From IMG/VR virus record IMGVR_UViG_3300027851_000023, positions 1-64,000 of that record: a DNA stretch of 64,000 nt; one strand, 5' to 3'. Both the position numbers and the translations under genes were made by a program. Shown piece by piece: positions 30,309-38,367 of this stretch. Origin of the DNA: a virus. Every line of letters starts with the position of its first letter. Positions within the stretch are counted from its first letter, which is position 1. The notes below the pieces were generated by a model, which was not told the DNA's origin, searched no databases, and saw nothing but the letters and a program-made list of their open reading frames with translations.

Positions 30309-30733
30309 TGAAGATCATCACCTGGGGCCCCTCGGCCGATGGCCCGCCTTCGCAAGCCTGGCTCGCGCGCTATCTCGACGGCAAGCGCTTCCTGCCCGCG
30401 CTGATTTCGGGCTCTACCGAAGATGCCGTGAAGACCAAGGCCCAGGAGTTCTGGGACGCTGAGACGACGCGCTTCGCCAAGCGTGAGGGTCGCAAGCCCG
30501 AGACGGTAGCCGATACCCTGGTCGAGCGCGTGGGCGCAGCTGATCCGGTCGTCGAGGGAGTCGCCCACCTAACGGCGGCTGAGCGCGCCTGGGGTGAAGA
30601 CGTGGCCGTAGACTTCATGATGACAGCCATGGAGCGCGTCGTCGCTTCGGCTGACCCTGATGGTGAGCGCGACATCATTCGCGAAGAACTTGGCCTTCCC
30701 ACACTAGGCGACCTGGACGACCTGCTCGCATGA
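30308..30733 (+). CDS. unknown phage protein with DLDDLLA tail
   Basis: 141 residues. ITWGPSADGPPSQAWLARYL begins a small domain; the middle (EGRKPETVADTLVERVGAAD) and the rest are helical; the end is TLGDLDDLLA. Its tail matches the gene at 29414. It overlaps the methyltransferase gene (ATGA). Confidence 0.65.
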   Translation: MKIITWGPSADGPPSQAWLARYLDGKRFLPALISGSTEDAVKTKAQEFWDAETTRFAKREGRKPETVADTLVERVGAADPVVEGVAHLTAAERAWGEDVAVDFMMTAMERVVASADPDGERDIIREELGLPTLGDLDDLLA

Positions 30734-31767
30734 CTCCCTCAGTTGTGCTGTATCAGGGTGACTGTCTAAAAACCCTTCGTTCCATGGAGTCGGAGTCGGT
30801 AGACTGCGTGGTAACAAGCCCGCCGTATTGGGGCCTGCGGGACTATGGTGTTGACGGACAACTGGGTCTTGAGCCGACTCTGTGTTCGCATATCGAAGCG
30901 CTCGTATTGCTTTTTCGCGAAGTGCGTCGAGTGCTGAAGCCGAAAGGCACTTGCTGGGTAAACTACGGAGACTGTTATGCTACGCAGAGAAACGGTCGAT
31001 CCGCTGCGGACACAAAGAAGGCGGGTAAAGACGACCGCACGTTCAGAGATAAACCCTTTGACACCACCAAGGCCGCAGGCTTGCTCTCTGGAAACTTGTG
31101 TCTGATACCTGAGCGACTCGCCTTGGCTTTCCAAGATGACGGTTGGATAGTTCGCTCGCGCATTGTGTGGGGCAAGCGAAACACAAAGCCGGACTCAAGC
31201 GGGCGGTTCCGACCATCCTATAATCACGAAATGATATGGATGTTGTCAAAACAGATGCCCTGTTACTACGACTCTGTTGCGGTTCGCCAGCCCACGGCGG
31301 CATCAACCCGATCCAGGTTGCAACAGGACGTCACAAACCAAATCGGAAGTTTTCGGCAGCCTGGTAGAACGAATGGCCCGCTGAAGGCGGTAGGCTCGAT
31401 CGAAGATCGTCTTCTGCGTGCATATGAGGCTGCAGAAGTGGATGTCTGGGAAATGGCGACAGCTTCCTTCAGAGAGGCGCATTTCGCCACGTTTCCCCCA
31501 GAACTAGTTCGGCGATGCGTATTGGCCGGGTGTCCCGAAGGCGGTGTCGTGTTGGATCCATTTATGGGCGCAGGAACCACCGCGTTAGTTGCCCGAGAAC
31601 TTGGTCGTCATAGCGTGGGCATCGAACTTAATGCTGAATACATAACCATCTCACGTCGTCGCCTGGGCTTGCCGACATCAACGGGAATCCCCGCAGACCT
31701 GCGCGATCTCCTGGATATTCCGTGTCCTGTGCAGTTTGCGGACGATTTGGCCGATCTATTTTTATGA
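30730..31767 (+). CDS. DNA methyltransferase (N4-cytosine/N6-adenine type)
   Basis: 345 residues. Catalytic motif IV is TSPPYWGLRDYG (29-40), with GNLCLIPERLALAFQDDGW and VLDPFMGAGTTALVARELG (motif I, near 275) after it, the beta-class order. The SPPYW form is found in N4-cytosine and N6-adenine enzymes; it is not the DPPYN form of CcrM. The C-terminus carries two motif copies, ADLRDLLD and FADDLADLFL. GC and codon use are visibly lower than the neighbours over most of the gene but not in the last ~40 codons, suggesting a foreign core given the phage's own tail. Confidence 0.85.
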   Translation: MTPSVVLYQGDCLKTLRSMESESVDCVVTSPPYWGLRDYGVDGQLGLEPTLCSHIEALVLLFREVRRVLKPKGTCWVNYGDCYATQRNGRSAADTKKAGKDDRTFRDKPFDTTKAAGLLSGNLCLIPERLALAFQDDGWIVRSRIVWGKRNTKPDSSGRFRPSYNHEMIWMLSKQMPCYYDSVAVRQPTAASTRSRLQQDVTNQIGSFRQPGRTNGPLKAVGSIEDRLLRAYEAAEVDVWEMATASFREAHFATFPPELVRRCVLAGCPEGGVVLDPFMGAGTTALVARELGRHSVGIELNAEYITISRRRLGLPTSTGIPADLRDLLDIPCPVQFADDLADLFL

Positions 31768-31768
31768 G

Positions 31769-31790
31769 ACTTTCACCTGACAGTTGACAG
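31769..31790 (+). promoter_or_regulatory. dispersed motif
   Basis: ACTTTCACCTGACAGTTGAC followed by AG, right after the methyltransferase stop and about 130 bases before ATG 31920. Confidence 0.5.
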
Positions 31791-31919
31791 TTTGCGCGTT
31801 CGGTGAAAAAGTAACCCTACCGATCCTGCGTCCGACTTTGACGTGGGTTAGGTTGTTCGTCCGGGGCGCACGAACTACAAGAATAGGAATGCGTTCCCAT
31901 CAGGAAGGTCGGGTAATCA

Positions 31920-32207
31920 ATGTCTACACAGAATGTCTTGTCGGAGTTGCCGTTCGTCGTGTCCATCAAAGGTATGGCTGTCTCCCTCTGGGAGCCTGTG
32001 ACCACCGGGGTCTGGGGCACCGACAATGAGGCCGGTCGCAATCACGCCGACGCCTTGATCGAGGTCATCAGGGCGCACGATGCGCCGCCGCTGCTCGGCC
32101 AGGTCGTCAAGGCCCTCGGCCGAAGCGGACGATGGAGTGGTGTCGAGGTCGGCTTCACCCAGCGACTGGCGGAATGGGCTGTTGCGGGCTACGGGATCGC
32201 CAACTAG
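31920..32207 (+). CDS. unknown small protein at the convergence point
   Basis: 95 residues from ATG 31920, with AGGAAGG about 12 bases upstream. FVVSIKGMAVSLWEPVTTGV and ALIEVIRAHDAPPLLGQVVK are visible, without family resemblance I know. It converges with the leftward lysis genes; the stop codons overlap by a few bases. Confidence 0.55.
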   Translation: MSTQNVLSELPFVVSIKGMAVSLWEPVTTGVWGTDNEAGRNHADALIEVIRAHDAPPLLGQVVKALGRSGRWSGVEVGFTQRLAEWAVAGYGIAN

Positions 32208-32605
32208 GAGCCCGGCTTCCATCCGGCCGCCGCAATCGCAGCTGCTCCCACTGCGAAGATCCAGGGCGCCGTTTGACGCAACCAGTCGACGAGCGCCTTG
32301 GCCCCCTTCTGCTGGTCGTGAAGCGATTGCATCTTGTCGATGCGGCTGTCGATCTTCTCGATCCACCCCACCAATCGCTCAATCTCGCGACCGTGCTTCT
32401 GTTCTTCCAGTCGGATCAGTCGACTGTTCATGCCTTCCACGCGCTCGCCCAGGCGTTCCATGGCGCGCGTGTTCGCCTCCATATGGGCGCTGACCTGTTT
32501 GCCCTGTAGAGCGATGGCGTCGGCGACCTGACGCATGGCGTGGATCTCAGCCGCGACCAGGGCTTCCGGTTTGTCTACGGACATCATGATCTGCTCGTCG
32601 CCCAT
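32204..32605 (-). CDS. coiled-coil protein with C-terminal membrane anchor (XhlA-like)
   Basis: 133 residues from ATG 32605. A long coiled coil (EANTRAMERLGERVEGMNSR to IEKIDSRIDKMQSLHD) precedes a C-terminal membrane segment (APWIFAVGAAAIAAAGW). The layout is that of XhlA-type lysis accessory proteins. It is the last gene of the lysis cassette. An alternative role in superinfection exclusion is possible. Confidence 0.6.
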   Translation of the reverse strand: MGDEQIMMSVDKPEALVAAEIHAMRQVADAIALQGKQVSAHMEANTRAMERLGERVEGMNSRLIRLEEQKHGREIERLVGWIEKIDSRIDKMQSLHDQQKGAKALVDWLRQTAPWIFAVGAAAIAAAGWKPGS

Positions 32606-32606
32606 T

Positions 32607-32885
32607 CTATTTGCATCCCCGCAGCACGACGCGCGCCTCGGCGATCCAGGCGTCTCGCTCGAGGAACCCTGCACCCAGCAGACGAAGACGCTCGGAAGCA
32701 TCCGAGGCGGCGACGATATCCTCGCGGTTAACCCGGAAGTTCGGCTCGACCTGGGCGTTCGCCGGGACACAGGTCGTCGCGACCGGCACCTGAACCTCGA
32801 TCGTGCGGATGATCGGTTCGGCCGGCGTGCTGGCGCAGGCAGCGACCAGGGTTACCGCGAACACGGCGGCGAAGGTGCGGATCAT
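32607..32885 (-). CDS. outer-membrane lipoprotein, probable o-spanin (Rz1-like)
   Basis: 92 residues. A signal peptide with lipobox LVAAC (residues 13-17) predicts a lipoprotein, followed by a Pro/Thr-containing segment and a short mature part ending LRGCK. It lies directly after the i-spanin candidate with a 4-base overlap, the usual arrangement of separate spanin genes that fuse inner and outer membrane at lysis. Confidence 0.65.
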   Translation of the reverse strand: MIRTFAAVFAVTLVAACASTPAEPIIRTIEVQVPVATTCVPANAQVEPNFRVNREDIVAASDASERLRLLGAGFLERDAWIAEARVVLRGCK

Positions 32886-33316
32886 TGGAAGGCCTCCAGG
32901 ACGGCGCGGTCGATCTGCTCGACCCGTTCACAAAGAGTGGCACCCGTCGCCGGGGCGGACAGCAGGCGGTTCAGACGGGTGTTCAGACCCGCATTATCCC
33001 GGCGGGCGGCGGACAGGGCGGCGTCAGCTGCGGCCAGTCGCGCCGCCGATTGCTCGCCGAGAGCGACGATCTTCTTGTTCTGCTGCTCGACCGAGGCTTC
33101 CAGTGTCAGGACGTTGCCGCGGCATTGGCCGAACCTGGCCCGCCAGCCGGTCGTCGGATGCTCGACCGAGGACTCCAGCTTGTCGCGCTCGCGCTCGACC
33201 CCCGCCTTCTGTACGGTGGCGACGCCGAGCAGCACGGCCAGGCCAACAGCGACAGCCGTGGCGATGGGACCAGCAAGTCGGGATGTGAGCACAGACCAGG
33301 CGAACGTCAGCATCAT
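32882..33316 (-). CDS. probable i-spanin (Rz-like)
   Basis: 144 residues. One N-terminal membrane segment (GPIATAVAVGLAVLLGVATV) is followed by a periplasmic coiled coil (VLTLEASVEQQNKKIVALGE, AARLAAADAALSAARRDNAG). This topology and its place between endolysin and the lipoprotein identify a spanin partner. Confidence 0.7.
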   Translation of the reverse strand: MMLTFAWSVLTSRLAGPIATAVAVGLAVLLGVATVQKAGVERERDKLESSVEHPTTGWRARFGQCRGNVLTLEASVEQQNKKIVALGEQSAARLAAADAALSAARRDNAGLNTRLNRLLSAPATGATLCERVEQIDRAVLEAFQ

Positions 33317-34083
33317 CGGATGACCTTTCGGGCTTCATCGGTCTTGGTGATCCGCTCGGCCAGTCCGTTCGAACCCCCGTTGACCCGGCGCGTGACTTCC
33401 TTGATGTCGCCGATCAGGGCAGGCCCGACGCAGCCGTGCGAGACGAAGAACTTCGCTGCGGCCAGGCAGGACTTGTGGATGTCCGTGCGCAGTTCCTCGG
33501 GCGAGAAGCCCGACGCCTGGGTGTTGGCGCGACCGGTGATCTGCTTCACCCCCGAGCCCCTGAAGCGCCAGCCGTCGCCCGGCTGCGTGTTCCCCAGGTT
33601 CTTCCTGCCCCACTCACCGCCGTAGATGATGTTGGCGATCGCCTCCTGATCGGCGGGGCGACCCGGCGCGCGGCCATAGCGTTCGGCATCGACCAGGCTG
33701 ATACGGTGCCGGCCGAACATCGTCTTCAGTGCCTCGACTGAATAGTTCAGATTCTCGGTGAGCGTGGAGAAGCCCGCGCTCTCGACCCACATCTGGCCGA
33801 GCCAGTTTTCCAGTACCCTATGCTGTTGAAGGTCAGGTGTCGCCGCGATCGCTGCTTCCAGGGCGGGCAGGGTGCCGGGCACGGCTCGTGGTGCCCAGGA
33901 TGCGAACGCCACGGTGTCCAGCCGGTCACTGCTGAGCGCGGGACCAGACGCCGCGCGGATCAGTGCGCGCAAAGCCAGGCGACCTTCTTCGCCCCATTCG
34001 CCGTCGGCACCGTAGCGCGGCATGGGGAAGCCGGCGTCGATGATGGTCTGCTGGATCTCGGCGATGTCCTGATTACGGGCCAT
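33313..34083 (-). CDS. endolysin: peptidoglycan-binding plus GH19 domain
   Basis: 256 residues from ATG 34083 (a GTG at 34092 overlapping the holin stop is possible). The N-terminal ~50 residues (IQQTIIDAGFPMPRYGADGE) are a peptidoglycan-binding domain. The rest is a glycoside hydrolase 19 lysozyme: FGRHRISLVDAERYGR, IIYGGEWGRKNLGNTQPGDG and WRFRGSGVKQITGR. There is no signal peptide, so release depends on the holin upstream. Confidence 0.85.
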   Translation of the reverse strand: MARNQDIAEIQQTIIDAGFPMPRYGADGEWGEEGRLALRALIRAASGPALSSDRLDTVAFASWAPRAVPGTLPALEAAIAATPDLQQHRVLENWLGQMWVESAGFSTLTENLNYSVEALKTMFGRHRISLVDAERYGRAPGRPADQEAIANIIYGGEWGRKNLGNTQPGDGWRFRGSGVKQITGRANTQASGFSPEELRTDIHKSCLAAAKFFVSHGCVGPALIGDIKEVTRRVNGGSNGLAERITKTDEARKVIR

Positions 34084-34088
34084 GGAGG

Positions 34089-34454
34089 TCACTCGGGCTT
34101 TCTGCTGAGAAGCGACTCGTCCTGCGGCACCGGATCGCTTTCGGCCATCTCAACCCCGAACGGCACGGCAGGCGGCTGCGGGCCGGCACCTGCGATCTGC
34201 GACAGGGCTGCGGCCTGCGCCTCGCTGACCTTGGCCGCGGTGTCGGCCGCCTGTTTGGCACCGAGGCTGTTGCCCCATCGGAACGCGCCATAGGAGACGG
34301 GAATGCCCAGGATCGCCGTGGCCAGGCTGGAGATGATGGGCGCGACCGCCGGATCGATCTCGAAAAGAAACAGCCCGACGATGATCCCGCCGACCATGGA
34401 CAGAGCCATGATGACGGCGATCGCGTCGAGCGTTTCATAGTTGCGTTGCGGCAT
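34089..34454 (-). CDS. holin-like membrane protein
   Basis: 121 residues from ATG 34454, with GGGAGG upstream. Two membrane segments (IAVIMALSMVGGIIVGLFLF; IISSLATAILGIPVSYGAF) are followed by a polar C-terminus with an Ala-rich helix. Its place directly before the endolysin supports a holin, with the two-helix topology of class II. Confidence 0.65.
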   Translation of the reverse strand: MPQRNYETLDAIAVIMALSMVGGIIVGLFLFEIDPAVAPIISSLATAILGIPVSYGAFRWGNSLGAKQAADTAAKVSEAQAAALSQIAGAGPQPPAVPFGVEMAESDPVPQDESLLSRKPE

Positions 34455-34480
34455 CACGCCCTCCCGGCGAAGGGAAGGGA

Positions 34481-34849
34481 TCAGGCTTTGCGGACCAGGA
34501 CGCGCAGCGTGGCCGAAGCCAGGTTGACCGCACCGCCGGACTCATTCGACTGGACCACCGTGACGGTGTCGGTTGCCGAGACATAGCCAGTCAGCAGCGT
34601 GCCGGTCTGATCGACGCTGACCGACACGCCGGTCACGAAGTCACCCAGGGCCGCTCCGGTCACGGTCACCGTGGTCGTCGCCTGGGCACCATCGGCCAGA
34701 TCGGCGAAGTCGTGCGTCTTGCTGCCCGAGAGCACTTCGCCGACGGCCCCATCGACCTTCAGGAAGGCGGCCTTGAGCGCATTGCGCAGCACCGGACCTG
34801 CGCCAACGAACGACGCGAGGTCCAGTTTCAGCTTGGTGGTGTCGGCCAT
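34481..34849 (-). CDS. phage virion-associated beta-rich protein
   Basis: 122 residues from ATG 34849. After a short helix (GAGPVLRNALKAAFLKVDG) the chain is beta-rich (TTVTVTGAALGDFVTGVSVS, GYVSATDTVTVVQSNESGGA, LASATLRVLVR). This pattern is common in small proteins next to phage tail-fibre genes, probably decoration or fibre accessory proteins. The motif at 34851 lies directly upstream. Confidence 0.55.
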   Translation of the reverse strand: MADTTKLKLDLASFVGAGPVLRNALKAAFLKVDGAVGEVLSGSKTHDFADLADGAQATTTVTVTGAALGDFVTGVSVSVDQTGTLLTGYVSATDTVTVVQSNESGGAVNLASATLRVLVRKA

Positions 34850-34850
34850 C

Positions 34851-34876
34851 GTGTCACTCCGAATGTGCAAATCACG
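34851..34876 (-). promoter_or_regulatory. dispersed motif
   Basis: Read leftward: GTGATTTGCACATTCGGAGT, then GACAC and ATG 34849. CACATTCGG is shared with the copy at 2757. Confidence 0.4.
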
Positions 34877-34913
34877 TTGGGCGAGAGTCTATAGGCGAAG
34901 TTTTTACGCTGCG

Positions 34914-35303
34914 CTAGTCAACGGCGACAGAAAGCGCACCGATGGCGAAGGTGACCGCGTTGCCGGTGGCCACCGTGCGGGCGTTGTCCAGGATGCCAGA
35001 CGCAATCAGATTGCCGGAAGACGCCGCATCGAACAGACCGAAGTGCGTGACGCTGGCCCCGCCAGCTGCCGTACCGAAATCGACGACGCCCGAGTTCAGG
35101 ATCGCCCCGGCGCTGATCGAGCCGAAGGTGACGGTCGGCCGCCCGGCAGGACGAACCGTGGTCGTGACCTCGGACCCACCGGACCCGGCCTCGCCCGGAT
35201 CGCCGTTGAAGATGCCGACATAGACGTTGCCTGGCGCTGTCGGAAAGGTGGTGCCCTTGATCCAGTTCAGGATCGCGTTCTCGGTGTAGTTGGAAAAACT
35301 CAT
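34914..35303 (-). CDS. tail-fibre/neck accessory protein (Gp80-like)
   Basis: 129 residues from ATG 35303. SNYTENAILNWIKGTTFPTA and NVYVGIFNGDPGEAGSGG match a small phage protein family found next to tail-tip genes. The remainder is beta-rich (VTHFGLFDAASSGNLIASGI). It probably forms part of the tail tip. The upstream part of the frame overlaps the tail gene and is shadow. Confidence 0.65.
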   Translation of the reverse strand: MSFSNYTENAILNWIKGTTFPTAPGNVYVGIFNGDPGEAGSGGSEVTTTVRPAGRPTVTFGSISAGAILNSGVVDFGTAAGGASVTHFGLFDAASSGNLIASGILDNARTVATGNAVTFAIGALSVAVD

Positions 35304-35313
35304 GGTCTTTCTC

Positions 35314-37410
35314 CTATGGTGTGACTGTGAGGTTGCCGGTGAAGGTGCCCAGGACAGCCGTGTCGCCGGCAAGGGTTGAGGCTGTGCCGATATTGCCGGT
35401 GAGTGCCCCGGTGGCAGCGATACCACCCGCCAGTTCGGCGCGGACGTCCATCGACCCGCTGGTGCTGCTCGAGCCCGCGATCGATCCTGCCAGGGCCGTT
35501 GCGACCTTGAGATCGGCAGTCAGGGTGGCCGATCCGGCAAGCGCGCCGGAAAGTTCCTGGTTGATCACCAGATTGGTGATTGAAATCTCGTGGGCCTGAA
35601 TGGACTCGAAACCGTCCCGCTCGGCCTTCACACGAACGCGACCGGCGCTTTCGCCTTCGAAGGCGGCGAGGGACAGGCTGTAGGATGTGCCGACCAGTCC
35701 GGCGATCGTGTTCAACACCGTGCCCGACCCGTCCATGACCTCGATCGTCGTGGTCTGGCCAGATTCGGGGGACACAGACGCGTTGTTCCATGCGAGGATC
35801 TGACTGGTCTCCTGGAGCCGGTTGCGATTGGCCCAGGTGACGTTCAGCGACGACAGGCCCGATGCATCCAGCGAGCCGAAGCCGACATCATTGACCTTCA
35901 CATTGGCCGGTCGGTTGGGCAGATGCGGGCGAGCGGACAGGGTCGGTGTGACCGGATCGGCGTCGTCGAACGCCAGCAGCCCGCGCGACGTTCGGGTCAG
36001 CAGTCGATAGTCGGGCGTCTCGCCTTCTGCTCTGAGCGTGGTATCGGCGATCAACAGGTCTTCGGGCACGGACCAGACTCGCGTACCTGTGGTCCAGGCC
36101 CGCGGAACGGTATCGAGCACGCCGCGCGTCAGCACCCAACCGGCTTCCGTCACTTCCTTGACCAGGGCGATCTCGACATCCTCGTCACCACCGTCGCCCA
36201 GCAGCACGAAGGTGCCTGTCAACGGGCTACCGCCCGTGGCATCGTTGAACGATGTGATGGTCGTTTCGACCTCGGCCGGTACGTCTGCGGCCAGGGTCGC
36301 CCCGCCGACGAAATGCCGCGCACCGAAACTGGTATAGACCAGGTCACCGGTTGTCAGCGCGGTCTGCCCGATCAGTTCGAAATCCAGATCATCCTGGCTA
36401 TCAGGGGCCGCGAAGACAACGCTGATGACCTCGGGGTAGATCAGGTCGGACGGACTGGTCAGAGCGAGCGCAGACGCCGCGATGAAGGCAGGCGCGGTCA
36501 GGATCATCTGATAGTCGAGTGGGGCCGGGTCTTCGCTCGGGTCCACCCATGACGTCGCAGGTGGCGCAAGATACTGGGCGCGGGCCAGGCTGAAGATGTC
36601 CTCATACAGCGTGGTCTTGATCAGGCCCGCACCGGGTCTGCCGTAGTTGATCACGCCAACCCGGACCACGAGTTCGGCGATGTTCTTTTCGGGCCAACTC
36701 AGTTTGACGACCTCGCCGGGAATCAAGTCCCAGGCCGTGCGGTCGATTTCGACGTCGGACGTCGCGAGCGGCATTGAGGCTGCACGCAAGTCCCGCTCGG
36801 CCACACGAGCGGCCAGTTCCTTGTTGCGGATCGCATAATAGTTGCGCCCATTGGAGATGACGCCGCCCTGCATGGAGATGTTGGCGAGATCCTGCGCCCC
36901 GACCGTTTCCTCACCCTCGTTGATCGGGTTGGTGAAGGTGACGATCAGTTCGTTCGATGTCTCGCCCCAGAGTTTGCGCTGGAAGTTCGTCAGTCGGGCG
37001 TTGCTGGGGGTGATCACACGCAGCGAGTCATAGTCGAAATCGTCGCGCAGCAACTTCAGCGTCATCAGGCCGGTGCGCGGATCGACGAACAAGGTGGCGT
37101 GGATATGGTCGATGATCTCGGTGACGAACGCCTCGATCGTCGTCGATCGCGTCCATTGCAGCGAGAGACCGAACGCCTCGTCGTAGAGGGTCTGGGCACA
37201 GACCTCGAAACTGCTGATATTGAAGATGCCGAAACTGGCACCCATTCCCCAGTCGCGGTTGGTCATGCACTCAAAGATGATGTGCGCAGGATTGGCGTCC
37301 GGCCCGATCATGGCAATCGCAGGGTTGAGCCCCTTCGGCGCACGACGGGCCCGGACCCAGATCGACCTGAGATAGGGGTTGTTCGCGCCCCAATAGAAAC
37401 CGGCGGCCAT
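35314..37410 (-). CDS. tail tip/host-interaction protein, main part
   Basis: 698 residues. NNPYLRSIWVRARRAP, NPAHIIFECMTNRDWGMGAS, LSLQWTRSTTIEAFVTEIID and FVDPRTGLMTLKLLRDDFDY follow the J-like tail-tip proteins of siphophages that recognise the host. The C-terminal ~85 residues are a low-complexity run of about 24-residue units rich in ALAGS/LTGN. In relatives the N-terminal section is continuous with this chain; here it is the separate ORF 37410-37871, with stop and start overlapping as TGATG. Confidence 0.75.
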   Translation of the reverse strand: MAAGFYWGANNPYLRSIWVRARRAPKGLNPAIAMIGPDANPAHIIFECMTNRDWGMGASFGIFNISSFEVCAQTLYDEAFGLSLQWTRSTTIEAFVTEIIDHIHATLFVDPRTGLMTLKLLRDDFDYDSLRVITPSNARLTNFQRKLWGETSNELIVTFTNPINEGEETVGAQDLANISMQGGVISNGRNYYAIRNKELAARVAERDLRAASMPLATSDVEIDRTAWDLIPGEVVKLSWPEKNIAELVVRVGVINYGRPGAGLIKTTLYEDIFSLARAQYLAPPATSWVDPSEDPAPLDYQMILTAPAFIAASALALTSPSDLIYPEVISVVFAAPDSQDDLDFELIGQTALTTGDLVYTSFGARHFVGGATLAADVPAEVETTITSFNDATGGSPLTGTFVLLGDGGDEDVEIALVKEVTEAGWVLTRGVLDTVPRAWTTGTRVWSVPEDLLIADTTLRAEGETPDYRLLTRTSRGLLAFDDADPVTPTLSARPHLPNRPANVKVNDVGFGSLDASGLSSLNVTWANRNRLQETSQILAWNNASVSPESGQTTTIEVMDGSGTVLNTIAGLVGTSYSLSLAAFEGESAGRVRVKAERDGFESIQAHEISITNLVINQELSGALAGSATLTADLKVATALAGSIAGSSSTSGSMDVRAELAGGIAATGALTGNIGTASTLAGDTAVLGTFTGNLTVTP

Positions 37411-37871
37411 CAGAGCGGCTCCAGAGTTCGGATGTCACCACCAGGTGGAGTCCAGCCTTCGCTTGAACCGCCTCCCGAACCGCCTCCGCTTCCGTTGCCG
37501 CCTCCCGGCACGGGCTCCCAGGCAGAGTCATTTACGAACGACCCTACAAAGAACAGGGACGTCAGGCCGCGAAAACCAGGTGCGGTGTTGCGGGTCAAGC
37601 CCCAGCGTGCGGCCAGGGCGTCAGGGGTCGTCTGAAGCGGGCCGCCGAGCAGCAGATAGGCAATCCCCTTGACGCCGCCTTCCTTCTTGATGCCGCCGAA
37701 CAGGGTCGGCGCATTGACGATGATCGGTCCCTCGGCCGAGGCAGTGCCCGACCAGGCCGTCTTCTCGCCGATCTGGATTTCCAGGATCTCGTCGACCTCC
37801 GAACAGACGCCGATGTGCATCGACATGGTGTATTCGACGACGCGCTGCTTCCCGCCTGAAGACTTACCCAT
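37410..37871 (-). CDS. tail tip protein, N-terminal part with Gly/Ser linker
   Basis: 153 residues. KQRVVEYTMSMHIGVCSEVD, EILEIQIGEKTAWSG and GIKKEGGVKGIAYLLLG match the N-terminal domain of J-like tail-tip proteins. It ends in a flexible linker (GGGNGSGGGSGGGSSEGW). The chain then stops and the rest starts as a new ORF overlapping by one base. This looks like a stable two-subunit arrangement, unless a frameshift or readthrough joins them. Confidence 0.7.
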   Translation of the reverse strand: MGKSSGGKQRVVEYTMSMHIGVCSEVDEILEIQIGEKTAWSGTASAEGPIIVNAPTLFGGIKKEGGVKGIAYLLLGGPLQTTPDALAARWGLTRNTAPGFRGLTSLFFVGSFVNDSAWEPVPGGGNGSGGGSGGGSSEGWTPPGGDIRTLEPL

Positions 37872-38082
37872 TTTCGCGCGCCATCTTGCGGTCGATCACC
37901 TGAACGGCCAGTCCGTTGTCGGGCACGGCCAGAAGGACTGATGCAGGAAGACCGCCGCCTTTTTCCACGGGTTTCAGGAAGGTGCGGAAGTCGAGACTGT
38001 TCTGTTCGAACCAGTCGCGACAGCCAGCCACGCAATGTCCCGCCAGTCGCACGTCGTTGATGGTCACAATGATGTCGGCCAT
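37864..38082 (-). CDS. small tail-assembly protein
   Basis: 72 residues from ATG 38082. IIVTINDVRLAGHCVAGCRD and LDFRTFLKPVEKGGGLPASV recur in small proteins encoded just before J-like tail-tip genes. It overlaps both neighbours. Confidence 0.6.
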   Translation of the reverse strand: MADIIVTINDVRLAGHCVAGCRDWFEQNSLDFRTFLKPVEKGGGLPASVLLAVPDNGLAVQVIDRKMARENG

Positions 38083-38321
38083 CAGGCGTTGACCTCGTAG
38101 ACATTGGTGCCCTTCTCGCCGAACCAACAGATGTTCGGGTCTTTGATGAGCACTGTCCCGAAGATCACGGGGAAAGGTTTGCCTGCGCTGACGGTGGGGC
38201 TTTCGAGTTGCGTCACCGCTTCAGGCTTCGGCCCCTTGGGCTTGGGCATCAGGACGTAGGCGACGACGTTGATGACGACCGCGATGGCGACCTGGATCAA
38301 CAGGCTGATGGGGTCGAACAT
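38082..38321 (-). CDS. small tail-tip protein with N-terminal hydrophobic segment
   Basis: 79 residues. An N-terminal hydrophobic stretch (ISLLIQVAIAVVINVVAYVL) is followed by PKPKGPKPEAV and AGKPFPVIFGTVLIKDPNIC. This is a familiar companion of tail-tip genes in siphophages. It may help the tip contact or cross the membrane. The motif at 38346 lies just upstream. Confidence 0.65.
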   Translation of the reverse strand: MFDPISLLIQVAIAVVINVVAYVLMPKPKGPKPEAVTQLESPTVSAGKPFPVIFGTVLIKDPNICWFGEKGTNVYEVNA

Positions 38322-38345
38322 TTTGGTCGCCTCCCTCGGCCGAGA

Positions 38346-38367
38346 TTTTCACGCAGAACGTGACTTT
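38346..38367 (-). promoter_or_regulatory. dispersed motif
   Basis: TTTTCACGCAGAACGTGACT (plus strand) has both half sites. It lies between two tail genes and would serve the leftward gene at 38321. Confidence 0.55.

Noticed and set aside
30730-31767. CcrM-type cell-cycle methyltransferase to accompany CtrA
   Set aside because: The catalytic motif is TSPPYWGLRDYG, not the DPPYN type of CcrM, and the domain organisation differs.
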